DNA of 64,000 nucleotides, from assembly GCA_039822105.1 (NCBI GenBank), contig JBCBMW010000008.1, positions 85,481 through 149,480 on the forward strand. The letters are read 5' to 3'. The DNA is from Parvularcula sp039822105 (GTDB lineage Bacteria > Pseudomonadota > Alphaproteobacteria > Caulobacterales > Parvularculaceae). Shown piece after piece: positions 7,991 through 18,922 of the stretch. A program made the translations under genes and the position numbers. The stretch's first letter is position 1. Every line of letters begins with the position of its first letter. Below the pieces are notes generated by a model. The model had not been told where the DNA came from. It saw nothing but the letters and a program-made list of their open reading frames with translations, and made no database searches.

Positions 7991-9411
7991 GCACTCACAG
8001 CGAACAGCAAGACATTCGTCACACCACCCCCAACGCGAAACGTCAGTCAACGCCACTTGTTGAGCGCCGCTACGTCTTCGCGTTCCTGCTTGTTGGCGCG
8101 CTGTTTCCGTTATGGGGCTTCGCGAATGATGTGACCAACCCCATGGTCAAGGTGTTCGAGGACGTCTTTCAGATCACGACCGGCCAGGCCAGTCTTGTCC
8201 AGTTCGCTTTTTACATGGGATACGGCGTCATGGCCGTTCCCGCGGCCCTCTTTATACGCATTTTCTCGTTCAAGGCAGGGATTCTGCTCGGCCTGATGCT
8301 TTACGCGCTTGGCGCCTTTCTGTTTGTACCTGCCAGTCTGTATGCTGAGTTCAACTTGTTCCTGATGGCGTTGTGGATCCTCACCCTCGGGCTTGCGCTG
8401 CTTGAAACCACGGCCAACCCCTTCATCCTCGCGATGGGCGACAAGGAGACGGCCGCGCGACGCCTCAATCTCGCGCAAGCCTTCAACCCCCTTGGATCGC
8501 TGTTGGGCATGGTTGTCGCACAAGCCTTCGTTCTGAAGAAGCTTGAGGTCGGCGCCTTTCGGGATCAGGTGCGGCTCAGTGAACCCGCGCTTGCGACAGC
8601 GCCGCCTGCCACCGCTGATGCGATCATCGATGAGCGTCTTCAGTCCTTCATCGCTGAACAGCCTACAGAATGGGCCGCGATGCAGATGGCTGACCTTGCG
8701 ACCGTGCGAGGGCCCTACTTGTTGATTGGCATCGTGGTCGTGCTGCTGGCGATCGCGGTCGCCTTTGCCAAGTTGCCGCATACCGTTTCTGACAAGAGTC
8801 AGACGGACGTTCGTCATCTTCGCAACAGCTTCCGGCGGCTTCTTGGGAACACGGCGTACCGGGAGGGTGTCATCTCTCAAGGCTTTTACGTTGGTGCCCA
8901 GATCATGTGCTGGACCTTCATCATCCACTATGGTGTGACCGTTGTCGGCTTGAGCGCAGCCGAGGCACAATCCTACAACATCGTTGCCATGGTGCTTTTT
9001 CTGATCAGCAGGTTCGTGAGCACAGCTGTCTTATCGTCCGTACCAGCACCCGCTTTTCTCTCTTTCATGGCCATCGGTGCTGCGTGCTGCACCATGGGCG
9101 CAATCGTCTTTGACGGGATGATGGGGCTCTACGCCCTTATTGCCGTATCCGGATTTATGTCGATGATGTTCCCGACCATCTATGCGATCGCCCTGAACAA
9201 CACTGGTGACGACGCCAGCCTTGGCTCCGCCGGTCTGGTCATGGCCATCGCGGGCGGCGCGATCCTCACCCAAGCGCAGGGACTTCTGATTGACACAGGA
9301 CCCTTTATCCCGGGCACCACTGACGTGCAGAGCTCCTTTGTTCTCCCGGTCGTGTGTTTCGCCGTCATTGCCGTCTACGGATGGCGTCGGTGGTCAAGCC
9401 CGCATCAGTGA
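7987..9411 (+). CDS. fucP: FucP-type L-fucose:H+ symporter (MFS)
   Basis: A 474-residue major facilitator with about 12 membrane segments. It belongs to the FucP branch: WGFANDVTNPM in helix 1 and LLETTANPFILAMG in helix 4 match the segments holding the proton/sugar-coupling acidic residues of E. coli FucP (D46 and E135). The insertion after helix 6 (about residues 180-240) is longer than in E. coli. It would carry L-fucose from periplasm to cytoplasm. Translationally coupled to the upstream lactate dehydrogenase gene (ATGA overlap). Related members carry other sugars (glucose/galactose, N-acetylglucosamine), so the context carries part of the assignment. Confidence 0.9.
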   Translation: MSTHSEQQDIRHTTPNAKRQSTPLVERRYVFAFLLVGALFPLWGFANDVTNPMVKVFEDVFQITTGQASLVQFAFYMGYGVMAVPAALFIRIFSFKAGILLGLMLYALGAFLFVPASLYAEFNLFLMALWILTLGLALLETTANPFILAMGDKETAARRLNLAQAFNPLGSLLGMVVAQAFVLKKLEVGAFRDQVRLSEPALATAPPATADAIIDERLQSFIAEQPTEWAAMQMADLATVRGPYLLIGIVVVLLAIAVAFAKLPHTVSDKSQTDVRHLRNSFRRLLGNTAYREGVISQGFYVGAQIMCWTFIIHYGVTVVGLSAAEAQSYNIVAMVLFLISRFVSTAVLSSVPAPAFLSFMAIGAACCTMGAIVFDGMMGLYALIAVSGFMSMMFPTIYAIALNNTGDDASLGSAGLVMAIAGGAILTQAQGLLIDTGPFIPGTTDVQSSFVLPVVCFAVIAVYGWRRWSSPHQ

Positions 9412-9533
9412 CTGTGCATCACGCTCATAAGGCACGTGACACCCACCTGATTTCGAGCAAGCCGACGACAAAGAGGTAAGACTGATCTTTCCCGCAAAAG
9501 GAACAATCTGCACAGTCAACTGGTTTGGGGAAG

Positions 9534-9618
9534 TGGTGGAGAGGGTTGGATTCGAACCAACGTACGCTATGCGGGCAGATTTACAGTCTGCTGCCTTTAA
9601 CCACTCGGCCACCTCTCC
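9534..9618 (-). tRNA. tRNA-Tyr(GTA)
   Basis: An 85-base class II tRNA with encoded CCA. The acceptor stem GGAGAGG pairs with CCTCTCC, the D-arm contains GCCGAGTGGTTAAAGGC, the anticodon GTA is at 9582-9584, and the T-arm carries GGTTCGAATCC. A long variable arm between anticodon and T stems is as expected for bacterial tRNA-Tyr. Confidence 0.97.
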
Positions 9619-9720
9619 ATAGGCCGCCCGAGAGCGAAGGCGCCGGATAGAGCAAAGAGCGCGGCGCTGCAACAGCTTCCTCTTCCCTTTACGTAAAGCT
9701 TTCGGCAGGAGGCCCAGTCT

Positions 9721-10470
9721 ATGCCTTCTCGTCCCTCATCGCCGCGTCGGGATCGCCCGCAAACGCCGGACAATGTCTGGCTTTACGGCCGCCATGCGGT
9801 CCTGGCGGCTCTCAAGAACGCGGAGCGGAACCTCGTTTCGCTGTCCCTGACCGAGAACGCGGCAATCTGGCTTGGCGAGCATGCGAAGGTTCCAGGGATT
9901 GCCGGGGTGGTGAAACCGCAAGCGATCGACAAGCTGCTCCACGCAGGCGCGGTGCATCAGGGGATCGCGGCCCGAATGTCAGACCTTCCTCGCCGACGCC
10001 TGAAAGAGGTCTGTTCAGCCAGCAACCCGCGCCCTGTCGTGATCCTCGACCAGGTGACCGACCCCCAAAACATCGGTGCGATTATCCGCGTCGCAGCGGG
10101 CTTTTCGGCTCAGGCTGTGATCGTGCAGGAGCGGCGCACCCCTCCTCTGGCGGGTGCACTCGCGAAAGCCGCGGCGGGCACGCTGGAGACGATGCCGGTG
10201 ATCCAAGCGGTCAACATCAGCCGCGCAATCGAGGCCTTACAAGAGATGGGATTTGCCGCCGCCGGTCTCGCGGGCGAAGGCGCCACACCGCTTCCTCAGT
10301 ACAAAGAGGAGCGGCCACTGGCATTGGTCATGGGGGCTGAAGGCAAAGGTCTGCGCGAAGGTGTGCGCGGCCATTGCGATGCGCTGATATCGATCCCGCT
10401 GGCGGAGAACGTGGAAAGCCTCAACGTGGCGACAGCCGCCGCCGTCGCGCTCTACGCCGTCACATCTTAG
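9721..10470 (+). CDS. rlmB: 23S rRNA (guanosine-2'-O-)-methyltransferase RlmB, SpoU/TrmH family
   Basis: A 249-residue SPOUT-class RNA 2'-O-methyltransferase. The N-terminal substrate-binding domain (VWLYGRHAVLAAL) is followed by the trefoil-knot domain with the three family motifs: NIGAIIRVA, LVMGAEGKGLR and ISIPL...VESLNVA. RlmB methylates G2251 in the 23S rRNA P-loop, using S-adenosylmethionine. AGGAGG stands 8 bases before ATG 9721. A basic, disordered leader (residues 1-17) is common in this family. Monocistronic, starting 102 bases after the end of the divergent tRNA-Tyr gene. Confidence 0.93.
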   Translation: MPSRPSSPRRDRPQTPDNVWLYGRHAVLAALKNAERNLVSLSLTENAAIWLGEHAKVPGIAGVVKPQAIDKLLHAGAVHQGIAARMSDLPRRRLKEVCSASNPRPVVILDQVTDPQNIGAIIRVAAGFSAQAVIVQERRTPPLAGALAKAAAGTLETMPVIQAVNISRAIEALQEMGFAAAGLAGEGATPLPQYKEERPLALVMGAEGKGLREGVRGHCDALISIPLAENVESLNVATAAAVALYAVTS

Positions 10471-10492
10471 GCTCCAGCCCCGTACAATCGCT

Positions 10493-10524
10493 GAACGGCT
10501 GAGATTAGCCCAAATCAGCCGTTC
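10493..10524 (+). terminator. hairpin after rlmB, possible terminator
   Basis: GAACGGCTGA and TCAGCCGTTC are perfect 10-base arms around a 12-base loop, 22 bases beyond the rlmB stop codon. There is no T-run, so intrinsic termination is uncertain. Confidence 0.4.
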
Positions 10525-10585
10525 GCTGAATAGCCCATGAATGGCTGCTTTTGGTAAAGCCCAGCCCGGTTTGAGCTTTGCAAGT

Positions 10586-10608
10586 CGGTTGCAAATGGCT
10601 TGCAACCG
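10586..10608. repeat. short perfect palindrome at the 3' end of the recombinase gene
   Basis: CGGTTGCAA and TTGCAACCG flank 5 bases, ending 9 bases from the recombinase stop codon. It could be a weak terminator or part of a recombination site. No second copy was seen in the window. Confidence 0.4.
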
Positions 10609-10617
10609 ATTATGAGC

Positions 10618-11262
10618 CTACAGATCAATGGATGAGGAGATATCCAAGGCATCATCGACATCCACGACGAGATACCGAACGGTGCTCTCCAGCTTGCTAT
10701 GGCCGAGCAGCAGCTGAACGGCTCTGAGGTTTCCAGTTTTTCTATAGATCGCGGCTGCTTTGGTTCTCCTGAGAGAATGCGTACCATAGGTTCGAGCATT
10801 CAAGCCTATCGACTGCACCCAGCCTTCAACAATTCTCGCATACTGCCGCGTTGATAGGTGTACAGACTTCCTCACTCTGCTTCGAAAGAGGTAGTCGCCT
10901 GGTCCGAGCTTGCAGGCCGTCAGAAGATCGCGGATTGAGGTTTGGGTGTTGTTCGTGATCTCGAACTGTACGGGACGCCCCGTTTTCTTCTGAATGATTG
11001 CGCCTCGTGAACGGACGTCGTTTCCCGCAGCCACATCTTCGACTCGGAGACTGACCAGGTCGCATCCGCGTAGTTTGCTATCGATCGCCATGTTAAACAG
11101 AGCCAAATCGCGAGCACTGCCCGCCAACTCAAGGCGGGTCCGTATCGCCCAGACCTCTTTCATCTTTAGGGCAGGTTTTTGCCCGGTGAGTTTTCCAAGT
11201 GAACGGCCTCGCCCGGATGCGTTGCCTTGCGGATTGCAGGCTTCCTTGTGTCGGTTTTGCAT
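10618..11262 (-). CDS. short tyrosine recombinase/integrase
   Basis: A 214-residue tyrosine recombinase. The catalytic set is complete: R65 (SKLRGCDLV), K92/K93 in the beta-hairpin (QKKTGRP), H162-x-x-R165 (HSLRR), H188 (LLGHS) and Y197 (TVRYLVV). The N-terminal SAM-like core-binding domain of phage integrases is missing or reduced to about 35 residues, so this belongs to the compact group often found singly on alphaproteobacterial chromosomes and plasmids. GAAGGAGAG gives a strong ribosome site for ATG 11262. No other phage or transposon genes accompany it. The tRNA-Tyr gene 1 kb away is separated by rlmB and appears intact. What it recombines cannot be told from here. Confidence 0.88.
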   Translation of the reverse strand: MQNRHKEACNPQGNASGRGRSLGKLTGQKPALKMKEVWAIRTRLELAGSARDLALFNMAIDSKLRGCDLVSLRVEDVAAGNDVRSRGAIIQKKTGRPVQFEITNNTQTSIRDLLTACKLGPGDYLFRSRVRKSVHLSTRQYARIVEGWVQSIGLNARTYGTHSLRRTKAAAIYRKTGNLRAVQLLLGHSKLESTVRYLVVDVDDALDISSSIDL

Positions 11263-11798
11263 GGAATCTCTCCTTCAAGCCCATCGATTGATTTCGAGGG
11301 AGAGACACGCCGTGCAAATCTTGGGTCGTACCCGTTAGTTGCCAAACGTATAGACGACCACCCATTGTTAGAAGTCTGGGCACCTCAACAATCAGACATT
11401 GGTTCTTATCCGTACTGTGACTATTCAAGCGGGTTCGTGTCACATGGTTGCTGGCGGTTGTCCCTTTGGTTCACAGGTCCGTTTGGGGCTGCCGCATTGT
11501 TTCATATATTTCTGCGTGCCGAAGCTGATTGGGCGTAAGTGACTTCCCGCTGACAGTCTCTTAGTTCCACGTTTACCGGGGTATCGCGTGAAACCGCCTG
11601 CACGCAGGCCCAATCTTCGAAATACGAAGCGATGAACAGGGGTTGCCCTGGTCTTCGAGAGGCCTTCAGACCACTTCAACGAAAAACCTTTCGAAAAACG
11701 AATGATCTGCTAAAGGGGCGTGCGCTTGGGCAGGCGCGCGTGGCTCGGATGCACGGCATTTCCCTGCTCAGCATTTTGCAGGATTTGGGGCTTCTCTT
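11263..11798. other. gene-free region upstream of the second TonB receptor
   Basis: About 535 bases without a convincing gene. It contains a small palindrome (GCCTGC-AC-GCAGGC, 11596-11609) and presumably the divergent promoters of the recombinase and receptor genes. No clear terminator, repeat array or RNA gene was recognised. Confidence 0.5.
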
Positions 11799-14330
11799 TT
11801 GTCTAGACTTTACACAACTGTTTCGCTGCTTGCTGTTGCAGGCGGCACTCTCGCCACGCCGGCTTTTGCCCAGAATGACGAGATCATCGTCACGGCGACC
11901 AAACGGGCGGAGAGCGCGCAGGACGTGCCTGTGACTGTCAACGCCCTTGGCGAGGCCACGCTCGAGGAACTCGGCGTCAATGTCTTCAACGACTATCTCA
12001 TTCAACTCCCTGGCGTGACGGCAGGTGGTGGCGGGCCCGGCCAAAACACGATCTATATCCGGGGCGTGGCATCAACGACGCCGAACCTGACGACAGCCGG
12101 CGTTGCTGGCCTAGCGCCGAACGTCACGTTCTATCTCGACGAACAACCGCTCGCGCAGCCTGGCCGGAACCTCGACGTGTACGCCGCCGACCTTCAGCGG
12201 GTCGAAGTGCTTCCGGGGCCGCAAGGTACGCTCTTCGGCGCAAGCTCCCAGGCGGGTACGGTCCGCTTGATCACCAACGAACCGAAGCTCGGCGTTTTTG
12301 AAGCGCGGATGGATGCCGCGACGTCGTTCACCGACGGCGGCGAGATGTCGAACAACGTCCAAGCGGTGATCAATGTTCCTGTTACGGACAAGCTCGCCGT
12401 TCGCGGGGTCGTCTATGTCGACAATCAAGGTGGCTTCATCGACAACGTGCCAGGAACCAGAACAGCGCAAGAGTCCGCGCGTTTCCGTCCCGAAGGCACC
12501 GTCCGCGCCAATGGCGTGCCTGTCTCAGCAGGTCGCGCAGGTTTCCAGGCTGGTGCTGACCTTTCCGCGGTCAACTTCATTGAAGCGAACAACAGCGCCC
12601 TTGCCGAAGATGACTTCAACGACACCAATTACTCCGGTGGGCGCCTCACGGTTCTTTATGAAGTGAACGACGATTGGCGGGTCAAGCTCGCCCATGCGCG
12701 GCAGTCGATCGAGGCGGACGGCGTTTTCTTCGATGACCCAGAACTTGATGATTATGAGATCCAACGCTTCGCGGACGATTCAATCGAGGACGACTTTCAC
12801 AACACCGCCTGGACGATTGAGGGGCGCCTTGGTGCGCTCGAAGCTCTTTACACAGGTGCGTATACAGAACGAACGACCGAACAGACGGTGGATTATACAG
12901 ACTATCTCTTTGTGGGTCAGTACCTGCCATACTATATCTGTGATGGCTCGGTGACGTATCCTGGCTCAGGTGGTCCATCGGGGACTTGCCAGGCGCCGAA
13001 CTTGTTCGTGAATTCCGAGACTGAGACCAAAGTGCAGACGCACGAGTTGCGCTTCAACACACCTGCTGAGCATCGGTTGCGGGCAACGTTTGGCGCGTTC
13101 TACAGCGACCTTGAACTCACCGAGCTCAACGATTTTACCTATCCAGGCTCAACCCAAGTGATAGGCTTCAATGGCGAGACCGGGTTTGCACCGAACTTTC
13201 CACTGACCAACACGTCTGTCACTGGCGAAGTGGGGAACGCGGCGCCTGGCTATTTCTCCGATCCAGGCCCGTTTCCGGAAGGCGTGATCTTTCGCAACGA
13301 TGTTCGGCGAACGGATGAACAGTTTGGCGTCTTTGGTGAAGGAACATTCGAGATTGTACCGGATCGTCTTGCCGTGACGTTTGGTGCGCGATGGTATGAC
13401 ATTGAGGTGGATCTCGAGGGCAGTGCCAACTCGTCCTTCTTCAACCTTGGTCAGACCGAAGACGCGCAGGCGTTCGGGACCAACATTTCAGCGCAGTTCG
13501 CACCCGGAAATTCCGTCGGTGCGCCTGATACAGCCTCAACCGATGGTATGATTTACAAAGGCACCGTGACCTGGACACCCACGTCCGATCTTCTGTTCTT
13601 TGCGACCTACTCGGAAGGTTTTCGTCCTGGCCTTCTGAACCGTCCAGGTGGCGCGGCTGGCCCCAATAGCTTTACGGTTCCGTTTGCCGTCGAAACCGAC
13701 GAACTGACGAACTACGAGCTTGGTTGGAAGATGGATCTGTTCGCCAACCAGCTCCGGTTTAACGGTAGTCTCTTCTACAATGAGATTGAAGGGCTTCAGA
13801 CCACGATCTTTGACCCCTCGATCGTGAATTTGTTTTTCTCAGACAACGCTGCAAATGCCGAGGTCATCGGCGTCGAGGGTGATTTGACCTGGTCGCCAGC
13901 GAGTGTCCCAGGCCTTTCCGTTGCTGGTGCTTTTTCAGTGCTGGATACGGAAGTGACTGATGTCCTGACACCGACAAACGACGTTGTTGAAGGTAGTCCG
14001 CTCGCCTTTGCACCTGAGTTCCAGGGCAACATTCGTGCACGGTATGAATGGGATCTCCCCAACGGCAGTGTGGCGCATGTGCAGCCACAGATCGTGTACT
14101 CAGGCTCGTCCTTCACTGACATCATTGAGATCAACAAAATGGAGCTCGACAGCTGGACAACGCTTGGCCTGCGGACCGGTATCACCACCGACAAGTGGTC
14201 GGCGGAGATTTTCGCCGACAACTTGACGAATGAGCGTGCGGAAATTAGCGGCAACTTCGTCTTCGACCGTGAACGTACCACGGTGATGCGACCTCGGACC
14301 ATCGGGCTAAGGGTCTCTGTTGAGTATTGA
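11799..14330 (+). CDS. TonB-dependent outer-membrane receptor of the sulfotransferase/BCCT locus
   Basis: A TonB-dependent receptor of 843 residues: signal peptide ending AFA|QN (residues 1-24), TonB box DEIIVTATKR, plug domain with VEVLPGPQGTLFGASSQAG, and a 22-stranded barrel ending with the terminal aromatic pattern RVSVEY. The only reasonable start is TTG 11799; no ATG or GTG occurs in frame after the stop at 11703-11705. Downstream on the same strand lie a TPR-sulfotransferase, a BCCT osmolyte transporter and a MarR regulator, which suggests an organic ligand rather than iron. A hairpin with a T-run (14361-14387) directly after it may terminate or attenuate transcription. Ligand unknown. 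Confidence 0.92.
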   Translation: MSRLYTTVSLLAVAGGTLATPAFAQNDEIIVTATKRAESAQDVPVTVNALGEATLEELGVNVFNDYLIQLPGVTAGGGGPGQNTIYIRGVASTTPNLTTAGVAGLAPNVTFYLDEQPLAQPGRNLDVYAADLQRVEVLPGPQGTLFGASSQAGTVRLITNEPKLGVFEARMDAATSFTDGGEMSNNVQAVINVPVTDKLAVRGVVYVDNQGGFIDNVPGTRTAQESARFRPEGTVRANGVPVSAGRAGFQAGADLSAVNFIEANNSALAEDDFNDTNYSGGRLTVLYEVNDDWRVKLAHARQSIEADGVFFDDPELDDYEIQRFADDSIEDDFHNTAWTIEGRLGALEALYTGAYTERTTEQTVDYTDYLFVGQYLPYYICDGSVTYPGSGGPSGTCQAPNLFVNSETETKVQTHELRFNTPAEHRLRATFGAFYSDLELTELNDFTYPGSTQVIGFNGETGFAPNFPLTNTSVTGEVGNAAPGYFSDPGPFPEGVIFRNDVRRTDEQFGVFGEGTFEIVPDRLAVTFGARWYDIEVDLEGSANSSFFNLGQTEDAQAFGTNISAQFAPGNSVGAPDTASTDGMIYKGTVTWTPTSDLLFFATYSEGFRPGLLNRPGGAAGPNSFTVPFAVETDELTNYELGWKMDLFANQLRFNGSLFYNEIEGLQTTIFDPSIVNLFFSDNAANAEVIGVEGDLTWSPASVPGLSVAGAFSVLDTEVTDVLTPTNDVVEGSPLAFAPEFQGNIRARYEWDLPNGSVAHVQPQIVYSGSSFTDIIEINKMELDSWTTLGLRTGITTDKWSAEIFADNLTNERAEISGNFVFDRERTTVMRPRTIGLRVSVEY

Positions 14331-14360
14331 TGTCGGACCTCAAACCTCCGATGTCTTGCG

Positions 14361-14387
14361 AAGCGCCTCCCAATTGGGGGCGCTTTT
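14361..14387 (+). terminator. intrinsic terminator or attenuator between receptor and sulfotransferase genes
   Basis: AAGCGCC-T-CCC pairs with GGG-GGCGCTT around AATT with one bulged base, then TTTT. It stands 30 bases after the receptor stop and 25 bases before the next start, so it could lower expression of the downstream genes relative to the receptor. Confidence 0.6.
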
Positions 14388-14412
14388 GCCGTTGAGCGAG
14401 ACAGAGAATTTG

Positions 14413-16403
14413 ATGACCGAAGCGGACGATCCAGTTCAGGCCGCGCTGGCGCAAGCGAAAGCGGACCTGGCTGCCGGACGTATTGAGGCGGCCCAGCAAC
14501 GAGCGTCATCCGTGCTCGCGGTTTCGGCTGATCATCAGGATGCTCTCTATATCTGCGCTGTAGCCAACCGCTACGCGAAGGAATTCATTGCGGCGTCGGA
14601 GGCGGTCGATCGGCTGATCGCGCTCTCGCCCGAATACGGGCGTGCTCATCAGGAACAAGGCCACCTCTTCAAGGCGCAGGGCCGCGAGAACGAGGCGCTC
14701 GCCGCCTATCGTTATGCAGCCCAGCTCAACCCTTCGCTTGTTGCGAGCGTGAAAGGCGCTGCCGAGCTTGCCGCCAGGCGCGAGCCAGCGGCAGCACAGG
14801 CGGCGCACGCTGAACTGAAACGCCTTTCCAACCTACCAAAGCCGCTGCTGGCGGTCATGAACCACGTGGCTGAGGGCCGCATTTTGAAGGCTGAGGACAT
14901 TTGCCGCGCTTTTCTCAAGAAAAACCCAACGCATACAGAGGGGATGCGATTGCTTGCCGATATTGGCATGCGGCTGAGCGTTCTTGATGACGCCGAGTTT
15001 CTGCTCGAGAGTGCCGTGGCTCTCGAGCCAGAGAACGCCCAGCTCCGGCTCGATTATATCCAAGTTCTTCGCAAGCGGCAGAAACATGACGCCGCCCTTC
15101 AGCAGGCGAAGCATCTTTATCAGCAGGATGAGGCCAACCCTCTGTTTCAGTCACATCTTGCCGTGGAGTGTATGCAAGTCGGTGACTATGAGCAGGCCTT
15201 TGCGCTTTTTGATGCCGTTCTCGACAAACTACCTGGCGACCCCGTAACGCTCACTTCCAAAGGGCACGCGCTCAAGACCTTCGGGGACCAGGAGCAGGCG
15301 ATAGAGGCCTACCGCGCCGCAACGGTCTCAAACCCCGGTCATGCAGATGCTTACTACGCGCTTGCGAACCTCAAGACCTATCGGTTTACGGATGAAGAAA
15401 TCGCCGCGATGCAAACCCAGGCAGCGCAAACTGGGATGCCGCTTCGCCAGCTTATCCACTTTCATTTCGCGCTCGGTAAGGCATTTGAGGATCGGAACGA
15501 CTTTGCCCTCAGCTTCTCGCACTACGAGAAGGGGAACGAACTCAAGCGGATCCAAAGCCGCTATGATCCCGACCAGATGGAGAAAGAGCTCCGTGCTCAG
15601 ATGGAGGTCTGCGACCCTGAACTTTTTGCTAGGCAGGCTGGGAAAGGGTTTCCTGCGGAGGACCCCATCTTCATCGTCGGCCTTCCGCGGGCAGGTTCGA
15701 CCCTGCTCGAACAAATTCTCGCCTCGCACAGTCAGGTCGATGGGACGATGGAGTTGCCTAACATCCTAGCGCTCGCTCATCGGCTGCGCTCGAATGGCCC
15801 GATTTCCAGGGAGAGCCAGTACCCGCAGGTGCTCGCTGAGCTGTCAGCTGACAAACTGCATGACTTCGGCAAGGCGTTCATTGAAGAGACGCGTGTGCAC
15901 CGTCAGGGCGCGCCCCGTTTTATCGACAAGATGCCAAACAACTTTCGGCATATCGGTCTCATTCACCTCATCCTGCCCAACGCCAAGGTCATTGATGCAA
16001 GGCGCGATCCGATGGCGTGCTGTTTCTCGGGTTTCAAGCAACTCTTCGCTGAAGGCCAGGAATTCACCTATGGCCTCACAGAGATTGGCCGATACTACCG
16101 TGGCTATGTCGAATTAATGGCGCACTGGTACCGAGTGCTGCCTGGTAAAGTGCTCCGTGTTCAGTATGAAGACGTCGTCGACGATCTAGAGACTCAAGTT
16201 CGCCGCATCTTAGATCATTGCGGCCTTCCGTTCGAGGAAGCTTGCCTCAATTTTCATCAGACTAAGAGATCTGTACGCACCGCAAGTTCTGAACAGGTGC
16301 GCCAGCCCCTTTACCGATCGGGCGTCGATCAATGGCGCCAGTTTGAGGAGTACCTTACTCCTTTGAAGGACGCTCTTGGCCCCGCACTTCAAGGATACCG
16401 CGC

Positions 16404-16407
<4 letters not shown>
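14413..16407 (+). CDS. TPR-repeat sulfotransferase
   Basis: About 664 residues. The first ~390 form tetratricopeptide repeats (for example ALAAYRYAAQLNPSL and AIEAYRAATVSNPGHADAYY). The C-terminal ~270 are a PAPS-dependent sulfotransferase domain with the 5'-phosphosulfate loop FIVGLPRAGSTLLEQIL at about residue 420 and the 3'-phosphate segment DARRDPMACCFS near residue 530. It would transfer sulfate from PAPS to a hydroxyl or amine of an unknown acceptor in the cytoplasm; the TPR part may hold a protein partner. ATG 14413 is preferred over an upstream TTG. It overlaps the BCCT gene by 4 bases. TPR-sulfotransferases next to TonB receptors recur in marine alphaproteobacteria, but the acceptor is not known to me. 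Confidence 0.88.
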
Positions 16408-18008
<1,601 letters not shown>

Positions 18009-18028
18009 CATCCTTTTTGGAGCCACGG

Positions 18029-18514
18029 ATGTCAGATCATCGCCGCGATTCCGCTCTCATCGCCTTGCGCCAGATCTTCCGCGTGACGGAGATCAATGCC
18101 CGTTCCCTTGCTAAGTCGAGTGGCCTTTCGGCCTCGCACTACATCGCGCTTCAGGTCCTCTCCGATGATCGCAACGTGACTCAACGCGCGCTCGCCGATG
18201 AGGTCTCTTTAAGCCAAGCTACGGTCACGACGATGCTCGAGCGCCTGACGGAACAGGGTTATGTCAGGCGTGAGCGTTGTCCCCAAGACAGACGGAAAAT
18301 CTTTGTACAGATCACAGACCTTGGCCGACAGACCCTCGACGAGGCGCCTAGCCTCTTACAGGAGCGATTCAGCCAACGTTTCGACCGACTGGCGGACTGG
18401 GAGCAAGCCTTTCTGGTCGCAGCCCTCGAACGCACGGCAAAGCTCCTCGATGCCGAGGAGATCGACGCAGCACCGGTTCTGGATCTTGGCCAATTGAATG
18501 AGCCGGGAGACTGA
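18029..18514 (+). CDS. MarR-family transcriptional regulator
   Basis: A 161-residue winged-helix regulator. The recognition helix region (VTQRALADEVSLSQATVTTML) and the wing (RRERCPQDRRKIFVQITDLG) are typical of MarR. TGGAG lies before ATG 18029, making this the last gene of the TonB receptor-sulfotransferase-BCCT set. MarR proteins of the CosR/EctR type control compatible-solute transport and synthesis genes, so osmolyte-linked control of this locus is a reasonable inference. No palindromic operator was identified with confidence. Confidence 0.88.
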   Translation: MSDHRRDSALIALRQIFRVTEINARSLAKSSGLSASHYIALQVLSDDRNVTQRALADEVSLSQATVTTMLERLTEQGYVRRERCPQDRRKIFVQITDLGRQTLDEAPSLLQERFSQRFDRLADWEQAFLVAALERTAKLLDAEEIDAAPVLDLGQLNEPGD

Positions 18515-18679
18515 CCTGCCTCGAAAGGCAAATGTCAGAGGGCTGCAACCCCTTGGTTCGCACAAATGTCTGCCTTTGGGATGCCTCAGGCTTTCAGCAT
18601 TTTGCTCAATCTCGAGGTCGCTATCATTATTGATCTTGGGTTCTCTTATCGAACCTAGAATCACACTGATGCGAACCCG
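18515..18679. repeat. structured convergent intergenic region
   Basis: GGTTCGCA (18555-18562) and TGCGAACC (18670-18677) form a long-range inverted repeat. Within it GGTTC...GAACC and TGCCT-CGAA-AGGCA give further small hairpins. The region may terminate transcription from both flanking genes. No gene seen. Confidence 0.4.
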
Positions 18680-18868
18680 TTAGGCTTCCTCTTCTCCAGC
18701 GGCGATACGCAGCTTGCGAAGGCGTTCCGTTTTGAGTTGCCGTTCATAGCGCTCGACTTCGAGATCCTTGAAGGCATCGGCTTCGTCAATGCCGCGAAGG
18801 GTACCGCGCGACCGAACCCTCGGAGCTGCGAAACTGCGTAGGGGTCTATTGATATCGTCTGCAGACAT
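18680..18868 (-). CDS. small charged protein of unknown function
   Basis: A 62-residue protein rich in Arg, Glu and Lys, likely helical in its second half (DLEVERYERQLKTERLRKLR), with no membrane segment or signal. A perfect GGAGG site 5 bases before ATG 18868 argues that it is real and fixes the start. I do not recognise a family. It is downstream of another small unknown gene (18923-19210) on the same strand and may be cotranscribed with it. Confidence 0.6.
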   Translation of the reverse strand: MSADDINRPLRSFAAPRVRSRGTLRGIDEADAFKDLEVERYERQLKTERLRKLRIAAGEEEA

Positions 18869-18922
18869 CTTTCCTCCAGGATGTGAAAGGCGGGTCATCC
18901 GGTATTGTCAGGGTTGTTGACG

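Noticed and set aside
9534..11262. tRNA-Tyr plus recombinase as a genomic island border
   Set aside because: rlmB lies between them, the tRNA is complete and I found no repeat of its 3' end; no island genes follow.
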